This document shows, piece by piece, positions 10,480-22,699 of a stretch of DNA of 64,000 bases. The position numbers and the translations under genes are program-made. The DNA lies in assembly GCA_037974665.1 (NCBI GenBank), contig CM075765.1:4159501-4223500 (forward strand), in the 5' to 3' direction. How positions within the stretch are numbered: the stretch's first letter is position 1; the number at the start of each line of letters is the position of its first letter. The notes under the pieces were generated by a model. It ran no database searches. It was not told the DNA's origin and worked only from the letters and a program-made list of their open reading frames with translations. The stretch is from Ehretia macrophylla. Its lineage: Eukaryota; Streptophyta; Magnoliopsida; Boraginales; Ehretiaceae.

Positions 10480-13400
10480 TGTAACGCCCCATTCCCTCAC
10501 GGAAATAGGAGCTATATATTCCCACTAAACACAACCCGATCCAAAACCCAAGTCACAAAATACGAGGAGAAACGGACAGAGTTTCCCCTGTTTATAGGAC
10601 AAACAGTTTACCTGCACACAACATATATATGGACCAGTACCGTGTCCAAACACACAACAACTCCATACATGCATTGAACTCAAACCTCATTAAACTATTA
10701 CATAAACTAGGTTATCAAAGCACTCTACGACCTGGTTAAACTTAAATACATTTATCTCCTACTTTGAGCATATACAATTCATGAAAGTAAAACTTTACAA
10801 CTTTTACAACTCAAGCCACATAACACGTAAGGCCACTCTTCAAGCACGAACTATCACGTGATCACGAACTACACTTCCTTTGGCTATAACCTGAAAGATT
10901 TATGATGAGGAGTGAGTATACCAATAATGTATACTCAGTGAGGGAGGGGGAAACGGGGACAGTATACCGGGTTTGTGCAATGCAGCAATTTAACACAATT
11001 AACACAATAAATAAACAATGAATAACAATTCTAATACCATACTTTAAAAGGATACGATCGATAACCCTTATCACTCCAACTTTTGAACCACGATCACGAT
11101 CACGATCACAATCAATGTGCCGGCATAATCCCTAAACACTCCAGTGGGTGTACTCCGGATGTACCCCAAATATCCTACGACCCAACACCCCCTGGCAATC
11201 TCCGGACCAGGCGAGTGAGGGAATAGGGTACAGAGCTAGAGCACCAACCCTGGCAAGCCCGCTGCCGCCCAGAGAGGCCCATCGCATCCGTCCCGATTAT
11301 ATGGTTGCGCAACCAAAGACTCGATAACACAAGAAACAATAATAATAATAACAATATAACAAAATAAGCCGATATACACACAAGAAGGACAACAAAAGAG
11401 GTTGTCCTCACACATTAACTAGTTGACCATAATAGAAGCGAAATAACAAGCATTAACCATTAACTCATTCTATTAACTATAAAACTGACAAATCTTGTTA
11501 GAATACGCTAAATCACATTAATAGCATGAAAACTATTTAACATATTCGATATACAATAGAGAAATGCAAATAAGATGCAACTCCCTCACCTTGCAAAGCC
11601 AATCCTGTAAGAATTTAGTTAAGAACCCTTTCCATATTCTCCGAATGCACCAACTCCTTCCATTCTACTACATAATACAATCAACTAACTATATAAGAAG
11701 TTATACATTCATTCTCGGGTATTCCACTTAGCATGCATGGGGTTCTAAATCACATAGACTAACTAGACATTTAACATGCTAGAATTACCAAGTTAATACA
11801 TGTAGAACACTTAAAACACTTAACTAGAACATTTTCAAACTTCTACCATAAAATACTTCATTCAAGCATAAACTCAAACACTTAGTTTTCAATATATACA
11901 TTATTAACTAATCCTTGATCTAACATGAAAATAACCATAAAAACCTTCTAAACTATCAAAAGAGTGCTCTTACTCACTTATGAACTCTAAAATACAAGAT
12001 AGATATGGAATACAACACATAGCAAGTAGATCTTCATGAAAACATGCCCATTTACAAAACTTCTAACAGAACCTTAAATTTATCAAATTCATTACCTATG
12101 TTCTTGGACTCCAAATTCTCTGGTTTTTACATATAAATGTAGATCTTCGAGTGTAGTTGATTTTAGAATCAAACAGAGCTTAATTCCAGTTTAAAATCAA
12201 CAAGTTATGACCTTTCCCGTGCAACTACACAAACTGTCCAGTAGCAGCGATTTTCAGGACACATTTTGAAAATGGCTAAATCGGAGGCCTAAAACGTTAG
12301 AATTAGCCTTAGCTCTAGAAATCAACATTTGTTCTAAACTGCCTAATCTAGCTGCTATGTAAATTTCGTTAATTTTCGAGTACGTTTGCTATGTCAAAAT
12401 AGCTTCGAAAGACAGGGGCAGTGCACTATTTCGAAATTCAGATTTTGCATACTTGAATTCTCTTGATGTTTTCTTGAATTTGAGCTATCTATGGGCATTA
12501 ATCTAGCATGTAACACATTCCTATACTTCACTTAGAATATTAAACAAACACATTGTCTACATTTATATTCATATATAGCAAAGTATCAACTACAACTAAA
12601 ATCAACTATACACAAGCTATAAAACAAGAAATGTGTTCTCTAGCATCTAAATAACAAGTATTAAGCATAGATTTAACAATATCTAACATAAATAATGACT
12701 TTTGAAAAATGGGTTAGAAAATGTCCTCACCTTTTTTCTGCAAAATAAATGAAAAATAAACCGCTAGAAAGATGCTACACGTCACCACGAACTCAAAAAT
12801 GCTGAAATTGCGCCTTGGTTCCACTCCAAACTCAAGATATAAGCAAAAATGTGCAAGGGTTTACTATTCATGGTCTTAGCTTGGTCACGGGTGGAAGGGA
12901 AGGAGAAAAGCTGATTTTGTGTTTTGTTTTGGCTTATTTAGTATTTAAGTGGAAAGTCAAAGGTCAAAGCTTCGGTCAACTCTCGCGTAGAAAAATCAGC
13001 TCTGCGCCACCTTACGAAAACAGTCATAACTTCTTCTAGAAAACTCCAATTCACGAACGGTTTGAACCTATAGAAACTAGACTCGTAGAGCTTTCCAACC
13101 ATATATAATTTGCTACCTAATTCTTCTCCAATTGGTTCAGATTTAATTCCAAAGTTGACCCAAAATTTGACTAACTTAACATTGTATTTTTATTTTTAAT
13201 CCCAAGTTTACCCTTCATTAAACATTTCAAAAAAAATTGCCACCTTGTCCTAGTTGGTCAATGAAGGTGAAAAGTAGATAAGATGCAATTTAAATGAACT
13301 TTAAATGCAATTTTAAATTTTAAAACACTAAATAAGTCATGTAAATGCAGATATTATTTTTCAAATAATTATTAACATAAATGAATGCACATGTAATGAA

Positions 13401-13485
13401 CGTTCGGGTCCTCGCAGCTAGCATTTAAGATAACACGTAATTAAATGCAATACTATTAAATACATGCTGAGTTCGGGGTATCACA
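10480..13485 (-). mobile_element. Ty3-type solo LTR (3.0 kb) inside element A integrase
   Basis: The insert starts TGTAACGCCCC and ends GGGGTATCACA and is flanked by a perfect 5-bp duplication GATTA (10475-10479 and 13486-13490). It has no PBS, gag or pol, so it is a solo LTR. It is in minus orientation, because near its left end it carries the reverse of the 'GACAGAGT...CTGT' block that sits near the 3' end of the A and E LTRs. The conserved core (GTGCCGGCAT..., CAGTGGGTGTACTCCGGATGTACCCC) is at 11117-11167. Longer and diverged from the A and E LTRs, so another family. Confidence 0.93.
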
Positions 13486-13800
13486 GATTAGCTTTACCTC
13501 CTAGCTTGGGCAGAATTCATGATGTCTTCCATGTATCTATGCTTCGGAAGTATCAGCCAGATCCTTCTCATATTCTTGAGCCAGAGCCGCTAGAGATCAG
13601 TGAGACTTTGACTTATATAGAGAAGCCTCTATGGGTTATAGATCAGAAGGTTCAGGTACTGAGAACTAAAAGCATTCCGATGGTTAAAATTATGTGGGAT
13701 CATCATGGATTAGAAGATGCCACATGGGAGAGAGAGGACCAGATGCGAGATCGCAACCCCGAGTTGTTCGCCGAATCATGTAAGAATTGCGTAGATACAA
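13486..13800 (+). pseudogene. Element A integrase C-terminus/chromodomain-like tail
   Basis: It resumes the A integrase after the solo LTR: 'RIHDVFHVSMLRKYQPDPSH', 'LTYIEKPLWVIDQK', 'MVKIMWDHHGLEDATWERED'. The last segment matches the chromodomain-like end of Tekay-type integrases (family knowledge). An open frame runs on into the LTR, which is a by-product of decay. Confidence 0.9.
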
Positions 13801-13807
13801 TTAGTTT

Positions 13808-13820
13808 AAGGAGGAGAGGG
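13808..13820 (+). other. Polypurine tract of element A
   Basis: An unbroken 13-base run of A and G immediately before the 3' LTR start TGTGACGCC; plus-strand primer site for reverse transcription. Confidence 0.9.
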
Positions 13821-16339
13821 TGTGACGCCGGAGATCTTAGTCGTACCTCTATTTACTGTGCATCCACTATTTGTGCATTTCTATTTGTGCATTTCTACTG
13901 TGCAACTACTTGTATTCTTTGGCTACTATTCATTGTAATTTTCAACTGTTTATTTTCTTCGCATTAGCAATTTTCTTAAATCATATTAATTATTTTAAGA
14001 ATGAGAAAAATGTGTTTTTGAGCGATTTGTGTTAGGAGCCTTTGTTTGTAATATGTTTTTAGTGGTTCAATGAATAGTATTACGTAGCTAAATTTTATAT
14101 TTGAGTTAGCTATCATATTAACGCACATTTAGACTCGTTTTTAAGCCAACTAGACTCATTTTAGTAGACAATAAACACACCTAACTTAACACCACTCACA
14201 TATATACTCAACATACTACACTAAGCTCATAACACACAAAAATAAAAATAAAATAAAATAAAAGCTGAAAAGGCAGCAGCAAACCCGACAGCCTTTTTGA
14301 GTAAGGAGAAGAAATTGTTCTCATCAATTCTTCAATCCAAGCCCTCCCAAGCTAGGTTCAAGCCTTTCCACAAGTGTTCTAGCCTTTCCTTAGCTCCGAC
14401 GCACAATTGGTGAGGGGTTTCATACTTGTTTTTGCATTTTAAAAATGTTGCTCATTTCTTGAATTTCTAGATTTGCTTGTAAATGGTTATTGTATGCCCA
14501 AATATGTTGATGTATGTTGTATACAAGTAGTAGAGACCACATTTATGCAATTGTTTCGTAATTTAAACGGTTGAATTCGTTCGTTGATCGTATGGTATGA
14601 ATTGTGATGAATTTTCTAGGGTTTGAGGAAATGAATCTTTTAGCTTGATTCAATGATCAAAATAGATGCTTTAGGTGCTAATGAGGGTAGTGTAATGACC
14701 CCGTAAGGTATAATTGCTCGTAACCTAACAAAAACACGAATTAGGCGACCTTTCAAAAGGGGTTTTGGGGCTATCGCAATTCTGGGTTAATTTGGCCTTC
14801 ACAATTGGTATACCTAGGCTATATGGGTTCTAAATAAGCTTTGCTAACACTCAATTGACTCCCGGTTGAGGTACGTGTAGTACAATGTCCTAAGGGAGAA
14901 ATTGTGACTTTTATGCTAAAAGCAGGTAATTGGGTAACTTTGAGGGTCCTAAGGGTGCCATATGGGTTAATTAGAAGTATAGAATAGGCCGTTTACTAAT
15001 CTAGAACCATAGCTTGAGTTTGGAAGGAAAATGGGTTGTGTTGCAAAGGGGTTAAAGTAGGAAATTGGTTGTCTCTCGCTTTTATGATCTTGTAACTGTT
15101 CCTTGGGTGTTAAAATGTGTTTCTAAGTCATTATTGAGCTTTTGGTAATATTCTATGTGAAATGTGTAAATGCCCCTTTGTAAATTGTTTAGTTGTTATA
15201 TGATAATGCTTCTATTCTATTCGTTTCGAAGATAACTTACTTTGTTGTTCCTCCCATGTGTTATTGCTTCCATTGTTGCTATTGTATTGCCATTGATAAA
15301 GTGCATGGCATTGTGGTTGTACAACCATAGTGTCAGGGGCAGATATATAGAATATCGACTGGGCGGTAGCAGGCTTGCCAATGGATATTCGATCTTTGTG
15401 CCCTAGTCCCTCACTCGCCTGGTCTAGAGATTGCCAGGGGGTGTTGGGTCGTAGGTTTATCGGGATACATCTGGAGTACACCCATTGAAGTGATTTGGGC
15501 TATGCCGGCACATTGATCGTGGTTCGTCGCTCGTGGTTCGTGATCGAAGATAAGAGAATTCTAGAGTGTTGGGATTAAGTGTATCATATCCTTTGATTTG
15601 TGTGGTCATTGGCTATTTCTATTGTCTTTTACTTGCTTTTATTGCTTAATAGCTTCAACTGTTGCATTGCACGCCCCGAGTAGACTTTATCCCTCACTGG
15701 GCAATTGTGGTTGCTCATACCTAACTAACATGTTTCAGGTGGTGCTGAGGTTGAACCCCAGCTAGATTTGGTTGAGGGTGAGGAGCAGGAGGTCCAAACT
15801 GATCAGTTGCCTTAGTTGCAGTGTCTATTTGCTTGAGGTGGATTATGGTTCTTGTTGATATGTGAAGATCTTATTTGTTCTACATTATGTTCTATTTTGT
15901 AGCCTAAGTGCTTATGTACATAATTGTGTAGTTGCAAGTTGAAAGCTAGATGATTGTAGTAGAAGACATGGAACTATGGCATATAATAACTTATATTTCT
16001 GCTTCTAGCTAATTTGCATGCTTGGGTGTGAATGAACGGATGTATGGTTATTTCTAATTTCTAAGAATGTTTAAATGTTATCATGGAGAGGTATGATAAG
16101 TGGTTTTGTAAAGAAGTTATATTGTGAATGCATGCTTGTATGTATCTAAACTGTTTGTATGTCTTAACGCTCGGATGGCCTTAAAGCTAGGATATTTAAT
16201 TAGAAATGGAATTCTTGTTATGTTGTGGTTTTATTGAATGCTTAGAGATTTTCAGAATGTCCACGGTACAGAGGAGACTCTGTCCGTTTGTCGGGTCTAG
16301 ACTTAACCTTCTAGCGTGGGGTTGGGTCGGGGCGTGACA
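13821..16339 (+). repeat. 3' LTR of element A
   Basis: 2519 bp, starts TGTGACGCC and ends GGCGTGACA. It matches the 5' LTR throughout, including the conserved core near 15335-15545, and is followed by the TATAC target duplication. Confidence 0.95.
15739..15815 (+). other. Candidate acidic exon in 3' LTR of A
   Basis: Copy of 5253-5329 in the other LTR: 77 bases after TGTTTCAG, phase 2, same acidic peptide ending D-Q-L-P, then TAG. No frame-breaking change between the two copies. Confidence 0.4.
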
Positions 16340-16344
16340 TATAC

Positions 16345-18740
16345 ACCCAGTGTTAATTAATCGTTTATTGACTTAATATTGACTGGAGGGAATTATTAAT
16401 GTTATCGAGTTTGGTCTCATCATTTTAACATGCATGCATCATACATGGATAGTGCATAGGCCATACGTATAGATTATCATGCTTTCAATGCAATAATGTA
16501 TCTTTATATATTATATATAATCTATACTACACTACCGGATAGGTTATGGAGCTTTTATCTTTCCTAAGTTTCACCATGCCACTTAGTGAAACCTAGAGAA
16601 GATCCTTAGAATGAATGCAGACGACAATTGAGGAAATACAGTAGAACCTCTTTAAATTAATACTCGATAAATTAATAATTTCTTTTAATTAATAAAAATG
16701 TCAGGTCCCAACTTGGGACCAGTGTAAAAAGTTGATAAATTCGATAAAATTATAAGATAATACATTTAAAAAAATTTATTTGTATTTTATTGATCCAAAT
16801 ATTTCATAAATTAATAATTAACTAAAAAGTACATAATAAATTGACTATGAGATTTTCTTAAAATATGAATCAAGAGTAGTTTGTCATTTATTAAATTTCA
16901 AATCTAGTTAAATCTCATATTTAATTATTTAAAGAGAAAAAATTGAGATAATCTTACAAGGATTAGGATACAATATTAGAGAAATTAGTTCTCATCCTAA
17001 TCCTATAAGCACTTGGATATGAAATTAGAAAAACTTTGTTCTAATTCTACTAAATTAAATTTTATTTTCTATTCTCATTACTTATCTTTTCAAATTGGAC
17101 CAAAAAAATACATGTCACTTTTTAAAAAAAGACATCATAATCATAATATGTTTACTATAAAGTCAAAAAAATTAAAAAACATCTCTATTAATTAATAGTT
17201 ATTAATTTATCTATAAATTACTATCTCGCTAAATTAATAAAATTTGGTGGTCCCAAAGCTATTAATTTAAAGAGGTTCTACTGTAGTGTAATTCTCCACA
17301 ATTGGAAACTCCTTCCCAATAAGGAAACTGCTATCGATCCATGCTGGCCCACCTTCTTCAGTCTTCATCTTGATCTCCATATATCTCTACTCCTATAATA
17401 ATCCTATCATACTACATTACATTGTTTTCCAAAAGTAGAAACCCCTAGGTAGGGGAGAGTTACATAAGAGGGAGAGAGAAGAAATTACAACTAGAAATAA
17501 AAAGAAGGCGAGACACGTAGGCCCCATTTCCAAAAATACATTCATACATTCATTTACATGAAAGATGCAAATCATACATCCATGCATGACTCTAAGCTCC
17601 ATAACCATCCCATGCATAAACATTTATGAAATACAATATTAAAATTAACAATTCATAAAACAAAGCCTCTTTTCGTTTCCTCGCAACTCCCTTTGATTAT
17701 ATTGGAATACATATACTTTATCGTTGCTTTTCCCTTGATAATAATCTTAGGAATTAATTGAGCTCAACTTACATCCCCAGGATGACTTATTGTGCAAGGC
17801 CCAATACTCATCCTAAGCCCACTTCGTGATCCAATTAGAGTTCCTAGGCTTAATTTAATTTTCTCCAATAAAATCCAAATGATATTAAGCCCATATGTTT
17901 TTAGGCCCATATTAGGCTTTACCAAAACCTAATTAGTCAGGCATGTAATTTTAATTGATGACCCACTATCAAAATTAACTCTAGATTCTCAATCCTATTA
18001 ATTTTGACTAAGTCAACAAATTAAATTGTCAAGTCAAACATTGGTCAACCGTGGTTAAATCACATAAAACCTAAATTTATTCACCTACCTAGTTAATTAA
18101 TTTGATTAGGATTTAAACCTTTAAGAAAATTGGATTACAAAATCAACTCCTTAATTTTGACTTTTTAAAATCGTACCAAGATCAAATCTATTACCAGATA
18201 TGGCAACTAGGACTAGGGTTTGACCATTCTATTGACCTTGACACTAGAAAAAACATCCTATGCTCATAGAAAATTGTGCCGCCACTTTGGAATAGCGAAA
18301 CAACTCTCACAAGTGCCAAAAACAAATTTTTTTAGAATATGCCATAACTGACCTGTGCACTGACCTGACTGTAATTGCTTCGTTTAACATATTTACACAA
18401 CTCCAAAAATTCTCAAATTTGACATGGAGATATCCCTTTAAGTGTAGATGATGTTAGAAAAAAGAAGAACTCGATTTGGATTTGTTTTGACCGAGTTATG
18501 CCTCTTAGACCAGACACTACGCAGTCTATCTAGAATGCTGACTCTACAAAAAATATACTGTTCATGCCATTTTTCGCGTATTAAATCACGAACTAACGAA
18601 GATAAGACTAATGTGTTCTATTATCAGTGGGGAATAACATACAAAAATATTGGGCACAAAGAACGAGTTTTAATATGACAAACAAACAATATAATCTCAG
18701 TGCGCAGAAAACGAATCCATGTTTTCAATGCATGTTTGGG
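16345..18740 (-). other. Copia leader region between PBS and gag
   Basis: Minus-strand leader of the copia element, continued from 3350 across element A. Apart from the MITE at 16639-17283 I see no convincing ORF, knuckle or domain on either strand. Short open frames at 17013, 17417 and 18448 have no recognisable content. The leader is unusually long (about 2.2 kb after removing the inserts), so part of it may be another unrecognised insertion. Confidence 0.5.
16639..17283. mobile_element. Emigrant-like MITE (pogo/Tc1-mariner type), copy 1
   Basis: A 645-bp AT-rich element with terminal inverted repeats of about 24 bases. It begins CAGTAGAACCTCTTTAAATT and ends with the complement, and is flanked by TA (16637-16638 and 17284-17285). 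TIR sequence and TA target match the Emigrant/Lemi1 pogo-related MITEs known from dicots. No transposase. It is inserted in the copia leader, so it postdates the copia element. Confidence 0.88.
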
Positions 18741-18754
18741 TGGCTCTGATACCA
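18741..18754 (-). other. Copia primer binding site (minus strand)
   Basis: The reverse complement reads TGGTATCAGAGCCA, the initiator-Met primer site, 2 bases inside the LTR end at 18757. It fixes the orientation of the copia element. Confidence 0.93.
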
Positions 18755-18756
18755 AT

Positions 18757-20545
18757 TGAAGGTTCTCTAGCACATAAAACACATATAGCGCAGCGAAAAC
18801 ATGAATAATAAAGCTATAAAAACTTAGAAAACCAAGAATTGAATCACCCAAACATGTATTTAAACTCGAAAACATGATAAAACAAAGCAAATTTGAATCT
18901 GAAAATTCATTACCTCTTGAAGAAGACTTTGAATTGTTTGCTTGGATTGAAGACCACAACATAGAAGCCCTCTACGATCTCACAGACACCATGTCGAGGC
19001 TAGAACGAGGCGAAGCAAGCTCTTGCACGAGCTTCAATGGAATGGCACAACTCCGAAGGAAAGAGAGAGAGAGTAGCGGCTAGGTTTTTGTGAGAGAGAG
19101 AATTGCTGAAATTTTTCTAATGTTCTATATTAGGGTTTCACATTAAGCTGTATTTATAAGGTGCTATAAGTTTTCAATATTTGCACCTTTACCCCAGACC
19201 TTATGGGGTTCTTTAAATTTAGCTTATAACATTTTCTAATCAACTATAAGTTAATTAGACATCAACCCACAATTAATTGACACTCAATTAATTATCAATT
19301 CAACTTATACAAAAGCCAATTTCCTAAATTGCTCTTGACTCTAAGTCAAACGTTTAACCGTCAAACTTTCTCTCTTACTTGCATACTCGAAAGGTTTCCC
19401 CAAACCCATTCTAACCATATACAATCCATTATATAATTGCTTCTAGATATAATATGAGAAGATTCTCCTGCTAGCATGACTTCTCAATTCTTTCCCTCAT
19501 TGTTCTAACCCTTCAGCTTGTGTGCGATCTTGTAGGTTCGAGTGCCAAGCGGGTAGTAGTTGGGACAAGTACCAATTAACCCATCTCCATTAGAACTCCT
19601 TCTAATTGCTACTAATCGAGGTTGGCATCTAGCAACACTCCCTGATGACCAGATGGCTCGAATGCTTAATCCAAGCTTTTCTATTCAAGAACCTTTTGGC
19701 GACTAGTTAACGTATAGTCCATTCCTTCCACTAGATGCCCCGAGCTTTCCCTAGGGTATGGTTAATGTTAGTCAAAACCTAATAGGCTTACTTCTATGTT
19801 CTGTTGACTTTTCCTGTATGATCCCATCATACAACCATGGCTATGAATTTTTGTTAACATCTCTATAAGACGACATAGGGCATACTCTCTTTCATCCAGA
19901 GTAGTGGATTCTCGCAACGACACTCATTAGCTTCGTAAGTACTTGATTGTACCCGAATCCCTTTTCAAGCAGGTCTTATCTTCCTCCTTTTTGTCCAGGG
20001 CCAAAGTACAATGAGTTGCTTATAAGCTACTATGATGTCCTCGAGTCAAAGGATTACTTTGCACAACTATCACCTAAGAACCCTTTTATTGACTAAGGCG
20101 GATGAAGCCCCCATTGAGTGTTCTTTACGGATCGTGTCCGATGTACCTATCTCCACACGCACCCATGCATTAGCCTTGACATCTCATGTCACTTGGTTGA
20201 TTGGATCAACCTAGATAGAGCTAACTACATGTCAGTTTTTCCGAATTCATCAATGCCCAGTCTTGATGAATCCTACGACCTAGGACAGGTTTTAGGTATG
20301 TGATGGGTGTCAATTCTCATCAACCATAAGCTCTTATGGTTCGACCCTATACCGACATATATCCAAGGGCTTTTATCAATTATATGTAATATGCAACTAG
20401 ACGATATATAAATGCATAAGAGATAAAGATAAATGTCATATGGTACTTTTATTTGATTAAAACTTTATAACAAAGATTGTTTCGCTACACAAATATCCCT
20501 ATCATCCTTTACCAAATGATTGGCTTGCAGGGCATATTCCCAACA
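18757..20545 (-). repeat. 5' LTR of the copia element
   Basis: 1789 bp. On the minus strand it starts TGTTGGGAATATGCCC, a start shared by many plant copia LTRs, and ends CCTTCA directly before the PBS. The right end abuts the zinc-knuckle coding sequence of element B. The matching 3' LTR is outside the window. Open frames inside it (for example 18624-18962) show nothing recognisable. Confidence 0.9.
19151..19159 (-). promoter_or_regulatory. Likely TATA box of the copia LTR
   Basis: The minus strand reads CTTATAAATAC within the LTR, about 390 bases before its 3' end. Confidence 0.55.
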
Positions 20546-20770
20546 ATGTGTAATCACTGCAATAAAAAGGGGCATGTAGAAGCCCAATGTTGGAAAAAGA
20601 ATGATAAATATGTTAGATCTGGCAGTGACCAACATCAAACGCGACAGTGCCCGAAGTGGCAAAGTAGAGGTCCACAAAACCAGACCACAGTCAATGCACC
20701 AGCACAAAGGGTCCAGGCTCGAGTTTATGCGGTGGATCAAGAGGAGCTTTCAAAGGCCGCCATAGTTGTT
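20546..20770 (+). pseudogene. Element B gag end with two zinc knuckles
   Basis: The frame begins at the copia junction: 'CNHCNKKGHVEAQCWKK' is an intact CCHC knuckle (C-x2-C-x4-H-x4-C). 'GSDQHQTRQCPKW' is a second knuckle lacking its first cysteines. The linker 'ARVYAVDQEELS' precedes protease. A TAA closes it at 20771. Knuckles bind genomic RNA during packaging (family knowledge). Confidence 0.88.
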
Positions 20771-21430
20771 TAAGGTAATTTTTTAATTTTCAAACAATTG
20801 GTAAAGGTACTTATCGATACTAGAGCCACGCATTCTTTTATTATTCCCCAATGTATGCATCACATCAAGTTGCAAGTAGAACCTTTACCCTGTCATGTAG
20901 AAGTTAGCAATCCCATAGGCACCAAGTATGTTTCTAAATTTGGATGTAAATAATGTAAAATTCAAATAAAAGGCCAGGAAATTTTGGCCAACCTTATTAT
21001 ACTTCCCTTCCAAAAGTACGATGTTATATTGGGAATGGATTGACTGGCTCACAATTATGCCCAAATGGATTGTCGAACAAAAATTGTGAAGTTACAGGTA
21101 CCGGGTTAAGCTATAATCGAGGTGAAGGGCAGAGGTGAATTTTCAAGTAATGTTGTGCTGTCCTCGATCATGGTTGTGAAATTAGTGAGAAAATGATGCA
21201 GTAGGTACTTGGCTTATTTGATTAACAAGCCAACTGATCAAGTTAAGCTAGCAGAGGTACCAGTGGTGAAAGAATATGTTGATGTGTTTCTAGAAGAATT
21301 ATCGGGATTGCCACCAAAAAGGGAAATTGATTTTATAATTGAGGTATTATCGGGTACTCAGCCCATCTCAAAAACACCATATCGGATGGCCCCGACTGAG
21401 TTGCAGGAGTTTAAAATTCAATTGTAGGGA
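20771..21430 (+). pseudogene. Element B protease and linker
   Basis: The retropepsin region reads 'VLIDTRATHSF'. The active-site D-T-G has become D-T-R, so it is inactive. 'YDVILGMD' follows, with TGA in place of the next Trp. Stops at 20949, 21041, 21106 and 21192 break the frame. 'YLAYLINKPTDQVKLAEVPV' and 'TPYRMAPTELQEFKI' lead into RT. Confidence 0.85.
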
Positions 21431-22180
21431 TTGTTGGAAAAAGGATTTATTCAGCCTAGCTCATCTCCTTGGGGAGCACCCGTGTTATTTGTGAAGAAGA
21501 ATGACGACACATTGAGATTATGTATTGACTACCGGGGATTGAATTATGTGATTGTTAAAAACAAGTATCCTTTGTCATTGATAGATGAGTTGTTTGATCA
21601 ACTATAATAAGCCAAGGTTTATTCGTAGTTTGATTTAAGGCAGGGTTATTACCAGCTCTGTATCAAGAAGGAATACGTGCCTAAGTCAGCCTTCAGGACA
21701 AGGTACAAACATTATGAATTTGTTGTGATGTCGTTTGGACTAACAAATGCTCCTGTTGCCTTTATGGACTTGATACACAAGGTGTTCCAGCCTTACTTAG
21801 ATAAGTTTGTGGTGATATTCATAGATGATATTTTGGTGTATTCCAAGGCAGATGAGGGGCATGAGAAGCATCTACATTTGGTGTTGCAGAAGTTGCGGGA
21901 ACAACAGTTGTATGCCAAATTCAATAAATGCGAGTTCTGGATTCAACAAGTTGCTTTCTTGGGATACATAATTTCCCAAAAAGGAATAGATGTGGATCCA
22001 TTGAAGATTGAGGTAGTGCAGTCATGGAAGAAGCCCGAGAATATTACAGAAGTGCGCAGTTTCCTTGGGTTAGCCGGGTATTATAGGAGGTTTATAAAGG
22101 ACTTCTTAAAAATTGCAGGACCCTTCACAAGACTAACAAAGAAGAAGGTGAGTTTCATGTGGGATGATAAATGTGAAAAT
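21431..22180 (+). pseudogene. Element B reverse transcriptase
   Basis: '[20 protein letters not shown]', 'LCIDYRGLN', '[10 protein letters not shown]', '[14 protein letters not shown]' and the catalytic '[10 protein letters not shown]' box are present with both aspartates, followed by '[17 protein letters not shown]'. From 21677 the frame is open for 330 codons. Stops at about 21605 and 21636 break the fingers region. Confidence 0.92.
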
Positions 22181-22669
22181 AGCTTCCAAGAGTTGAAGAA
22201 GAGGTTGAGAACCGCTCCTATCTTAGCATTGCCCGAGGGAAGTCAAGGGTTTGTCATTTATAATGATGCTTCGAAAGAAGGATTGGGATGTGTTTTGATG
22301 CAAAATGATCGAGTCATCGCTTATGCCTCCCAGAAGTTAAAGCCCAATGAAATGAATTACCCTACTCATGATTTAGAATTAGCGGCGATAGTGTTTGCAT
22401 TGAAGAAGTGGAGGCATTACTTGTGGGGAAGCAAGTTTGAGATATTCACTGACCACAAAAGCTTAATATACTTATTCTCCCAAAAGGAGCTAAATATGAG
22501 ACAAAGAAAATGGATGGAACTCTTAGAAAACTACAATTGCACCATCAACTATGTACCTGGAAAAGCTAATGTGGTGGCAGATGTGTTGAGCCGAAAGGCA
22601 AACTTGGCAAGATTGAAAATAAAGGAATGGAAAATGCTTGAAGCACGAGTTATTGGAAGCCCGAATTGA
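22181..22669 (+). pseudogene. Element B RNase H
   Basis: In frame with RT: '[19 protein letters not shown]', '[13 protein letters not shown]' (catalytic Asp kept), '[20 protein letters not shown]', '[14 protein letters not shown]', '[13 protein letters not shown]'. This domain looks intact; the frame ends by frameshift near 22668. Confidence 0.92.
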
Positions 22670-22699
22670 CAGATAAATGAGTATCCTTCATTGTTCATT

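Larger units (their letters stand above)
3351..16339 (+). mobile_element. Ty3 chromodomain element A (Tekay/Del-like), complete but nested
   Basis: Both LTRs are present (3351-5853 and 13821-16339) and are flanked by the 5-bp duplication TATAC at 3346-3350 and 16340-16344. The PBS matches initiator-Met tRNA, the gene order is gag, PR, RT, RH, IN, chromodomain-like tail, and a polypurine tract touches the 3' LTR. A 3.0-kb solo LTR (10480-13485) interrupts the integrase C-terminal region. It sits inside the minus-strand copia element. The long LTRs and C-terminal 'WDHHGLEDATWE' suggest the Tekay/Del chromovirus lineage, by family knowledge. LTR divergence by eye is around 6% over the first 285 bases. 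Confidence 0.95.

Noticed and set aside
13464-13967. ORF extending from integrase into the 3' LTR of element A
   Set aside because: The part beyond about 13800 is LTR sequence; the extension results from loss of the original stop.
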